This document shows, one piece after another, positions 53,320-64,000 of a DNA stretch of 64,000 bases. The stretch covers positions 11,676,142-11,740,141 of the forward strand of contig CP034991.1 in assembly GCA_004026145.2 (NCBI GenBank). Direction: 5' to 3'. Under the pieces are notes generated by a model that had not been told where the DNA came from, did not search any database, and worked only from the letters and a program-made list of their open reading frames with translations. The translations under genes and the position numbers were made by a program. Within the stretch, counting starts at the first letter, position 1. Every line of letters begins with the position of its first letter. The stretch comes from Takifugu bimaculatus. Lineage: Eukaryota > Chordata > Actinopteri > Tetraodontiformes > Tetraodontidae.

Positions 53320-56300
53320 CTACAACACCAGCCAAATTCTGCACAAGCTTCAAAAACCATTATTACGACTTTTCCACAAGCCAGGTTCAACAGACAGCAA
53401 AATAAATGTAACACGCTGTCGCACAGTCGTCCACTTGATCAGTTCCATTTATATTTAAAATCATAAAGATCATGTGAGACAATTGTGTATCATTATCTAC
53501 AAAATAACCCTCCATTTTGACTGGATATATTTTCAGGCATATCTATAGTTTAGTTTATAGTTTATAGTAAGTTTTCTGCTTTTGAACTGGTGGACTTTGT
53601 AAATCCTGGAGAAATCCTGATAATATTATGCTGTTTTACCTGTTGGCAACCCATCAGGATTTACGAGAAACGTTCTTATTCACACATCATGATCCCAACT
53701 GATTTGTCACTATCAGGAGAGTAGATCTAAGACTGGGCTACACAAAGCTTTTGGAATCCTTGACCATATTCCCATGGTTTCCATTGCAACCTTTTTTATT
53801 AAGTTCTTTTTTAGGCTTTTTCACCTCTTTTTTCTATAACAATCACTACAATTCACAGATGTTCTTTGATTTTTGAAGGCTTGTCCTCACCTTCTCCCTC
53901 CTCCCGTCGCTCTTCAAACAGCTTTAAAAACCGTGTTTTCATTCATTTGTCGTTTGTCCGTGGCAGAGACTGACCGTGAATTCCGCGAACACTTTCTCCT
54001 CCTCCTTCTCTTCTCCCGGCTCAGTGGGCTTCACGAGCCGGCTTTACAAGCTCTTCCCTGCTCTCATCCCTCACTGATCAAAGAATTCTTGCACAGATAT
54101 ATTTCCCCTCACAGACAATGCCTCTTCTCAAGGTGCTGTCACGTTCCCTTCTTTGCTTTAATTTCATCTCTTAAACTTTTTTTAATCCCCGTACCCCCTG
54201 CCTCCCTTCCCTCTCCTTCCTTTGTGAGGGCTGTCATCTGTGACAGTTTGTTGCCAGGAGGGACTTGTGGGAAGAGAAGGTAGGTGCGCTTTTACAAAGA
54301 GCCGCCGACTGGATTCACCTCACTCACACTGTCACTCAAAATATCCAGGCAAGGTGACACGCCCGGCTTTCATGCACCAACGCAGACACTCGCACATACA
54401 CTCTCAAAGCCACACGCCGAAGCATGACAGACACCATGACCTTGTGTTTGTTGTGTCACGTAAGCTATCAGCACCTTAGAGGAGTCCGGGGGGGATGGGA
54501 TGGCGAGCTTGCACTGTCTGAGCGTCTCAGATCGTGAAGCAGAGGGAAACGCGGAGTGACAGAGTCGTGATAGAGTGCGAGGAGAGCCGGCGCTGACAGG
54601 GTTTAGATGACAGACAAAGGCTGACAGACGCTGACATCTCTCTGTCGCCTCGGGGAGACACGCAGCCCTGAGTGAAATCTGAGGAATCGAGCCTGCAGCC
54701 AGAACCACAGCCGGGCCTCAAGCCTAATCCTTAAAGTTCACACAAAGACACGCGGGTGAGACAAGGGCAAAGAGCAAAAAGGAGACAAGAGGAGGATCAT
54801 TTAATTTTCCTCTGAAAGACAGATGCATTTGTGAAAGATTCATTACCCTTTTGCCTGCCACCTCCCACCTCAACTTTTGTGAAATATTACCGGTTCGCTT
54901 CACTTTAACAAGATCCCAGCGATTCTGACAGCATTTCAGAAAAGCGACCTATATTTGCTTCATAAACAACTTCAGATAACAGATAATATCCATCAGTTTC
55001 CGTCTCTGTTATGTCGCTGGTGATCTCAGATCTTTGTATCAGCTGGAAACTTCCGACCTTTTTCCGGCTGTTCCTTGACTTTGACTAAAATGATTCGTAT
55101 CTTCATGCAGTCAGTATTTCATCTTATTATTTTCTACCTCTGGACCAGTTTGAGGGACATTTAATGAATCAGTGACACTCAGTAAATGCAAACTTTGGTA
55201 AAAAATCCCTACAAAAGTTTAAATGCGATGGATCCAAAGCTTGACTCCTAGTATATATAACTCTACGGTCGCACTGATATACATTTGGTGTGGGTTGTGT
55301 ACACAGGAAAAGAGATATGGCTGACACTGTTTTACTCTGCGATTGCAATCTTGTAACTGTGAAAAGGGGAATTCCTGTTGCATAAAGAGGAATTTTGTTT
55401 GGAGTCTTGTTCAGTCATTGCAAAGTAGACCGGCGGAATCAATAAAGTCAAACACTTCTGTTCCCGACACACAACTGGGACAGTAGCAACACAAGTTTGC
55501 TTTTAGCCTTTGTATTTAACCCCTCTGGGATCTTTTGTGTTCCAGAATCATTCCTCTCGGCATATTTTTGTGTCTGAGGTCAGACAGCCCAGCATCAAGT
55601 TGCGTCAATCAAATTAAACCTGTCTGACAACATCATTGTTTTCCTGCTAAAGACACATCTGTGGCGTGCCGCAACAGTCTTACCACGCCTGTTACAGAGA
55701 ACAAAACAGTCATGATGAAATGTTTAACTGATTCTTAATCTGCTGTCTGAATGGAACTTTTATTCCTTTTTGCAAACAGTCCTCCTGTTTAGCGGTTAGC
55801 TCCCGGAGTCACTACAGTCACACTGGTCAGCAACCACGGTTAAAAGTGGAAGCTGGGTATTTATACAGCTTTTACGCTGGACAAAATCTCTTAAACACTA
55901 ACATCTGGTGTTTATCTTTACTGGGAATGGATGAAATCTGCATTCATTCACAAGTCATGGGTATTAATCAGCCTCAGCTGCTTTCAGCTGTAACAGAACG
56001 ACGTGTCCTTCATGGAGACGCTAATTTCACATGTTTTTCCTTCCAGCGTGACTGAAACGGCAGACCCACAAGTTTCAAAATCTGTCACATCAAGCAAAGT
56101 TGCTGTTTTCCCATCACGGGGAGGAGCGATGACGGATGAATTTAACGATCAATATATCCATACTTAACTTCATATTGAAAGCAGAAAGACTAACGGGGAT
56201 TAAAATGGAGCTTTAGCATGTGGCTTTAGTGCACAATAACATGCATCATGTGAGACAACAGCATTGGTGTTCAGCAGCATTTTCTCAAGACTGGATTATC

Positions 56301-56567
56301 GTAGCACTAGCAAGTCATTTAGTTTTTCCAAACACACTAGTTACCAATTTTTACGCATCATGGACACATCACACCTTAATTAATTGCATCCATAAGTTAA
56401 CTTTATATATATCATAAAGGGCTTTGAAGGTTTTAGATTCTATTGTGCAGCATCCTCAGGAAGTGTTCATTTGAAGCATGTGTGAACATGAAAGATTGCA
56501 AATCCATCCACATGCACAGTGCAAATGAACTGCAGCCCCACATTAGACCCCCTGTTGTTTGGTGAGG
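53320..56567. other. Unique noncoding DNA with pyrimidine tracts
   Basis: Pyrimidine-rich stretches lie at about 53870-54020 and 54150-54225, giving a Leu/Ser/Phe-rich 136-codon plus frame (53873-54283). AT-rich sequence spans 53440-53860 and 55080-55330. A minus frame at 54370-54708 is unrecognised. No SINE or microsatellite was seen, and no exon is supported. Confidence 0.45.
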
Positions 56568-56600
56568 GTGTGTGTGTGTGTGTGTGGGGGGGGGGGGGGG
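56568..56600 (+). repeat. (TG)n followed by a G15 run
   Basis: TG tract of about 18 bases ends in fifteen consecutive G bases (56586-56600), the longest G homopolymer in the window. Confidence 0.93.
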
Positions 56601-56689
56601 TTGTTGAGCTCCTCGGATCCAGGACCCCCTCTGTCAGTCACGTTGAATAGCCGACCAGCTGGGGGCTACATAATCACCTCAAGGGCACG

Positions 56690-56960
56690 GTAGCCTCATA
56701 GCTTAAGGTGATTTTACCCTCTTTGATGAGCTTAAGGTGCCTCATCTCACACCTTTTTACGTGGAAAAAAAACCCAGAGTGAGATGCGGCCAATCAGCTC
56801 TTGGGGACAAGGATATTAGCTTGTCAGTGGGATGACAGGTTTTAGCACACAGTGGTCATTTGCCTGGAATGGAGTGGAAATGTGTGACTGACCGGGTCAC
56901 ATCGTAATCATAAATCACAAAAGACCAGTATCAAAAGAAAACGTAACGCTGCATTAACCA
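56690..56960. promoter_or_regulatory. Candidate noncoding regulatory element
   Basis: Unique sequence with GCTTAAGGTGATTTTACCC near 56701, a near-copy GCTTAAGGTGCC near 56730, GATATTAGCTTGTC near 56812 and ATCGTAATCATAAATCAC near 56902. The repeated GCTTAAGGTG (56701 and 56730, 29 bases apart) may mark duplicated sites. Judged by eye. Confidence 0.25.
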
Positions 56961-57999
56961 AAGCTCTTGACTCATTCATCCATAAACGTTTGACAATTAG
57001 GAGAACGGTTTCCTGCTTTTAATCGTTATTTAGCCTCTAAAGTTGGTTTCAGTGTGATGAGCTGGCAGGAAACAGGAATGATTATGAAAGTAAACAGCTG
57101 GTTGCCTGCGTGAGGAAACTCAGCAGATTAGTTGGATTAGATGGTTTGTGCACTGAAGCATCCTGGGAGTTGGTGGAGAATAGAACGCGATCCCATAGGT
57201 GCTGATAAACACCCAAACGCATCATTACCGTCCCATTATTTTCCACTCTTTAATGTCCTTGGCTTCCTCGTCTTCAGTGCAGCTGTATTCAACGTTTAGA
57301 CTCATCTAGAGTTGAGACTTTAGAACCAGCAGTCTTAAATGTGGTTCAGCAACATTTGTATTTACATGTTTATCTCCAGATGGAATCCTGGTTCAGAATT
57401 GGACGGCATGTGTGAAAGGGAATGAGGAAGAGGGCAGATGAGTGACGTGAAGCTCGCGGAAACGTTAGACGCTGCCAGAACAACATGTGATGTTTGACAC
57501 CTCTGAGAATATGCCGTTGCTTCTAAAGTTGTCATTCGAGCTTAGGTGTTGCTGATCATTTGGGCCTCTTCCTCGGCGTCCCTGTTTCTACTGTGACTGA
57601 ACGACATATTACTTTGATTGACAGCTGCAGTCATCATATGTTTCCTGTCAAGTCCCAAATGTGACTGAGACTCAGCTCATCAGACAGAGGGGGTGGGAGG
57701 AGCAAAGAAACACGGAATTAAACAGAAAACAAAATATCCTCCGCATGGCAACACTCCCTCTTCGTCTTCTTCTTCTTCCATCCACAACCCCCTCCCCCCC
57801 AACAGCCTCTCATCTTCATCCTTTTCCATCATCTTTCCATTTCTGTCATTCCCTTATTTTTCTCCTCCACGAAATCCGTTTTGATAGCAAATCACCACAA
57901 GCCTGCCAAATGACAGATAATCCTTCACAGTTTTATCACTAAACCCCCTTCTTCTTATTTTGTCTCGCAGCATGTACAGCGAGCACAGCTGCCGTGTTT
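56961..57999. other. Unique noncoding DNA with a PBX-PREP word
   Basis: TGATTGACAG at 57615-57624 is an exact decamer PBX-PREP type site, followed by CTG to form an overlapping CAGCTG E-box at 57622-57627. A pyrimidine tract spans 57745-57870. No gene recognised. Confidence 0.45.
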
Positions 58000-58215
58000 G
58001 CTGATACAATCTGCCAGCCGACGCAAGTCGCGGCAGATCATGCCAGAGGATGGAGGAAACTCGCCTCCACAGCCAGAGATGGATCTTAATAATATTCCAT
58101 ATTTTTCTTATTCAAAATAAGGCATTTGCATGCATTTAAGACCTGATGTTCTCAGCCCTCCTGATTCCATTGCACATCCAGCCTCATCCTGACGTCCTGA
58201 TAAATAAACAGATGC
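58000..58215. promoter_or_regulatory. Candidate noncoding regulatory element
   Basis: Contains CTTAATAATATTCC near 58086, ATTTGCATGCATTTAAG at 58124-58140 (octamer plus overlapping POU half-site) and CTGATAAATAAACAG near 58197. CpG-retaining sequence (CCGACGCAAGTCGCGGC) is at 58018-58034. POU/Hox-like by appearance. Confidence 0.26.
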
Positions 58216-60461
<2,246 letters not shown>

Positions 60462-60533
60462 TATCTGCACCTGGATCACAGGCAGAAAAGATTTCATCAC
60501 TTCATCTTCTACAGAACATAATGAGAAACACAG

Positions 60534-60568
60534 ACACACACACACACACTCACACACACACACACACA
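60534..60568 (+). repeat. Interrupted (AC)n microsatellite
   Basis: AC tract with one TC interruption, complementary to the GT tract that ends at 60443. Confidence 0.93.
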
Positions 60569-60923
60569 TGCTCATACTTACTGTTTTAGGATGAGGTCAC
60601 TTTAATGTACCTTAGATGATCAGCACTGCTGACAAGTCACTTCAATGTGGATCACTTGGATGGATGTTTCAGACATTACACATAAACACCGTCTCACACG
60701 TGTTTCTGATGAGCAAACACACTGTGTAGTTTTGTATATTTATGCTGTAAACAGAGATATGGAAACAGATGTATGGGAAGCTGAGATAAGAACTACTTTA
60801 CGGCCTTCGCACTGACTCCCTTCTGTCAAACTACTGTTTGATTTTTCCACACAGTTTGTTTAGGATATCATGGAAGATTTCTCTCTGAAAGCATAAATAA
60901 TAGTATTGCAGAGGCAGGTTTGT
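60569..60923. other. Unique noncoding DNA
   Basis: Nothing specific seen. Confidence 0.5.

Positions 60924-60954
<31 letters not shown>
60924..60954 (+). repeat. (AC)n microsatellite
   Basis: AC tract of about 30 bases with a terminal CGCAC. Confidence 0.94.
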
Positions 60955-60955
<1 letters not shown>

Positions 60956-61227
60956 GATTCTTCTCCCATCTGCAGTATTTTACTGGACTGAAAAGACCAA
61001 CAATCTGTCTGGAGAAGAATTCCCCTCCCCACCCGCCCAAACCTTCCAGACCCACTGAGATGAACGACCTTGGCCAGGCCAGTAGATTTGGTTTTAATAG
61101 CGACTCTCACAAACACTGTAAATTTACAGCTGGGAACCAGTCAATGAAAAGAAGCTGAAATTTGCCAAAGCCGTAAGTCCAGTCAGCAGTCTGTCACTGT
61201 GTCTGTGTGTCTGTTCTCACACACATC
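60955..61227. other. Unique noncoding DNA
   Basis: No feature recognised. Confidence 0.5.
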
Positions 61228-61259
61228 TTTCTCTGTCTCTGTCTCTCTGTCTCTCTCTC
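61228..61259 (+). repeat. TCTG/CT-rich microsatellite
   Basis: Imperfect TCTCTG units ending in a CT run. Confidence 0.88.
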
Positions 61260-62049
61260 AGTTGTGTTCCATATGGCCAGACTTGTTTTTCAACTGGATT
61301 AAACTCTGTCACTGTAAAGTTATGCTAGCATGATTAGCACCTGGCATTATAATGTCCCTTGATGTGATGCTAGTTGGTATGCTGTCATCTAGCTTAACTT
61401 TTTCTTGACCAGATTGGAGTAACAACACGCTGAAATGCGCCACAAAGATCCATTCCAACTGTTGTAGAAGCCAGTTTTAGATAAAACACCTAATTAACAT
61501 CACTCTGACACTCAAATTCTGTATAAAACATTCGTTTTTCCACATAGAACACCTTTGTGCGAAGCCCTGAAACCTCAGCGTCACTCAGTGAAGCAGACAC
61601 ATTTTTGGCCCCCACATGTTAAAGGAGTTTCTGTCTTCCCTTGTCTCTGGCAGCTGGAGGTACTCAGCACTGACTCTTAACATTGAGCTTTGAAATAGCA
61701 ATCAATGCCTTTATACTGCAGGGAGGGCTCGTAAAAGTGTCGTTGGGAGGAATATATGTTGCCGTATTTCACCCTCCCCTCCCTATTTTTAAACACTGAG
61801 TTATGGCTGTAGAAATCTGTACCCATTAAAGGTGATATGATGTATTTTCTGCCTTGTTCAGAAGCTCATTCATCACCCTGGACTGAAAAGAAAACTGCAC
61901 TTACTCTTTCACCCCTTCCTCTCCCATCTCCCCTCCCCATCCTGTTCTTGTATGCTGTCTTGAGTAATTTACGATATGCCGTCACTGCAACCTTCTGGCA
62001 GAAACTGCAAGACCAGCTTGCTCGCTCTCTCCTGGCAGCTAAATAACCT
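61260..62049. other. Unique noncoding DNA
   Basis: C/T-rich patch at 61905-61950. No exon or repeat family recognised. Confidence 0.5.
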
Positions 62050-62114
62050 TTATATATATATATATATACCTTTATATATATATATATACGATTTGATATA
62101 TATATATATATATA
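62050..62114 (+). repeat. Triple (TA)n block
   Basis: Three TA tracts (62050-62068, 62072-62088, 62096-62114) are separated by CCT and CGATTTG. The first two share a CCTT(TA)n unit, suggesting local duplication. Each TA run is self-complementary and prone to cruciform extrusion and slippage. Confidence 0.95.
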
Positions 62115-62679
62115 AGAATGGGTTTAGCCAAGTCATCTGCTGCTGCACATTAGGAGAACTGGTACAGGCTGCAGTGAACATGAACAGAAGGAGGCCCATG
62201 TTCTGTGCAGTGCGTGCTTTGTAGTTTTAGTGTCTAAACTTCATTCACTTCTTCAAATGTAATCATTTAATGGCCTACTTACAATTTACCAAGGTGTGCC
62301 ACAAAGTCTTTAATCTTGGCTACTATGCAAAGCATGGTGTCCCTCAAAGCTCCATATTTAGATCAGAAGGATTCACGTGTCTTCTCTTCATTAACCTTAT
62401 TATACACACATTATCAGCCTCCATTGCTATGTTGATGGAACCTAATTAAATTAATGGCTTATTTTGAGTTCAAACACGTTAGAAGTGCACTACTGATTTG
62501 CAGAAGCTGCTCACGATGACATCTTGCTGGCCTCCAGTCATGATGCTACAAAACGTTGTTAAAGGTCGAGCATCTATATCTGAGAGCTCGTAAACAGCTA
62601 TTTTTCTTTTCTCGTTACAGAACTTCCCCTGTAACTGTCACTTGTTGAAATGGAGCTGGAATAAATCAGAAGAAGCCAT
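62115..62679. other. Unique AT-leaning noncoding DNA
   Basis: CTAATTAAATTAATGG near 62442 is TAATTA-rich. No gene recognised. Confidence 0.45.
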
Positions 62680-63340
62680 AATCATTCCTACTAGAAGAGA
62701 GTTGTTGCTGGTATTGTTGCTCCTGCGCTGTGCGTGAGTAGGTGCATGATTAATCTCCGCGGCTGAGGCAGTAGCTAAGGTCAGCAGGGGAAATATTTCA
62801 TAAGTGTCAGCTTGGCCCGCAGCCCACAGCACACAGGTTGAAATGAGAACACGCTGTCGCATACAAACGAGCGTGTGTGACTTTGTGAGGCTCGTACAAG
62901 CAGAAAGGGGGCCATTGGAGCAGTTGGGTGGGGTAAAGCCATCGGCACAAGATAGATGGCAGTGCTTCACTTTCATGTATTCATTTGAGCCAGTGACTGA
63001 ATACCTGGCTTGCCTGGGGGTGGGGGGCTGGTTCTCTTACCCCAGGTCTTTTTTTCCCCTGCTAAGGCGTAAATCTCAACTATGAACCCATTTGGTTTAA
63101 TTTTCCCCTGGGTCGATTGGAACGAACAGGTTTTTCCGCCCCTGCCGTGACCTGGACCTGACACCTGTGGAGCGAATTAATGGTGTCAGCGAGTCAACGA
63201 TTTGTTTGATCTGTCAAATCTGAAAGGCGCAGATTTACATGCACATTAACAAGCCTTTAAGAGCGATGCCACACTTTTGTCACATCAAAGCGAGTGGCTG
63301 TCACAATGATTGAGGTGTGGCAACATCATCACACTTAAGT
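62680..63340. promoter_or_regulatory. Candidate noncoding regulatory block
   Basis: Long repeat-free stretch with GTGCATGATTAATCTCC near 62742, GCGAATTAATGG near 63172, GATTTGTTTGATCTGTCAAATC at 63199-63220 and CATGCACATTAAC near 63238. Two overlapping inverted repeats occur: GATTTG/CAAATC and AAATCTG/CAGATTT. Only a G-rich patch at 63017-63026 interrupts otherwise unique sequence. It may contain more than one element. Confidence 0.33.
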
Positions 63341-63445
63341 CTGGGAGGAAGTTTGTGGGGAGTTCAACCTTTCATAACTTTGTTTAAAGAAAGCCAGGGA
63401 GTCATACTTTAAGTAATAGCTGTGAAGTGGCTGTTGTGCAACTTT

Positions 63446-63477
63446 GCGCGCGCGTGTGTGTGCGCGCATGTGTGTGT
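63446..63477 (+). repeat. Alternating GCGC/TGTG tract
   Basis: Thirty-two bases of perfect purine/pyrimidine alternation with two GC-only blocks (GCGCGCGCG and GCGCGC) joined by TG repeats. It is the strongest Z-DNA candidate in the window. Confidence 0.9.
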
Positions 63478-64000
63478 CAGTTCCTATTTCATGCACGCGT
63501 CCATCTCTACAAAGGTTACGGATGAAGATACAACAGTGGTGACTGCGGCCACGACAGGAGGAAGCAGCTTTGCGTCCAATATCCCGGGATGGTTTTCTGT
63601 ACGGCCTCTTGTCCTTCCTTTAACTTCCACCGTCATGGATCCAGCTCATGATGCCCCCCCCCCAAACATCTTTTGATGTCATCTGAAATTTCACACAACA
63701 ATGTAGGACGATCTGATTCGGGGCGGACATTGTCTGGAAGCCCCCCCGCTTCCTCCCCTTCTCTTCCTCCTCTCGATGAGTTCTCCCTCTCTGCACGACA
63801 ATGGCAGCTTTTGTTTTTCAAGTGCATAGAGAGGACTTGAGGTTGCACATGGGTGTGTGTGTCATGCAGCGTGCGTGCTTGTCGGCAAGGGAGTTTCAGG
63901 TGTAGCGAGCGTAAGACGAGGAAGGATTCAGAAATAAAAGTGCCAATCTGTGAACACAGAAGAAAGCCTATTATCCTGCTATGATTATAATGCAGACAGA
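63478..64000. other. Unique noncoding DNA
   Basis: A C run near 63652 and a CT-rich patch at 63740-63790 are low complexity. CpG-containing unique sequence is at 63545-63605. No gene recognised at the window edge. Confidence 0.5.

Noticed and set aside
53873..54283. 136-codon plus-strand frame
   Set aside because: Lies on a pyrimidine-rich tract that depletes stop codons; the Leu/Ser/Phe-rich sequence has no recognisable domain.

Overview
This window reads as vertebrate nuclear DNA, most likely from a percomorph-type teleost. The evidence is the dense, long CA/TG microsatellites, several decayed tRNA-derived SINE-like segments (one at about 51.0-51.2 kb keeps a 3' end I recognise from memory as common in ray-finned fish repeats), the lack of any compact operon-like coding, and long unique tracts full of homeodomain, bHLH, TCF and Sox-type motifs. 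I found no convincing protein-coding exon, rRNA, canonical tRNA, known miRNA hairpin, CRISPR array or autonomous transposon. Reading frames above about 60 codons are mostly chance frames or translations of CA/TG repeats (poly Thr-His or Cys-Val).

Layout: 0-13 kb is unique noncoding DNA interrupted by a remarkable alternating CA/TG repeat cluster (2.6-3.7 kb) and a long pyrimidine tract (3.8-4.3 kb). From 13 to 34 kb there are many short unique segments that look like conserved noncoding elements, plus microsatellites at 13.4, 21.2 and 32.95 kb and a decayed SINE-like segment at 24.8 kb. From 34 to 53 kb the same pattern continues, with tRNA-like or SINE-like remnants at 37.5, 42.95, 51.0 and 52.15 kb, and the densest enhancer-like stretches at 48.1-49.9 and 51.4-51.9 kb. 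From 53 to 64 kb there are pyrimidine tracts, a 99-bp TG repeat at 60.35 kb, a TA block at 62.05 kb and a further enhancer-like stretch at 62.7-63.3 kb.

The best single interpretation (inference) is a gene-poor regulatory landscape or a very large intron around a developmental gene that lies outside the window; I cannot name that gene. Segments called candidate regulatory elements were chosen by eye for unique, repeat-free, TAAT-, E-box- or octamer-rich sequence. I could not measure conservation, so all of them carry low confidence. Two exact 13-base CTCF-type consensus matches, at 12132 and 46631, sit in the same orientation and are the most specific regulatory signals seen.

Nothing here amounts to a demonstrable new biological system. 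The items most worth checking are the CTCF-type sites, the palindromic TCF/LEF pair at 22161, the paired GATTGACA sites around CACGTG at 37788, the triple CAGCTG array at 39519, the inverted CA/TG repeat pairs, and one unexplained 266-codon open frame at 52519.
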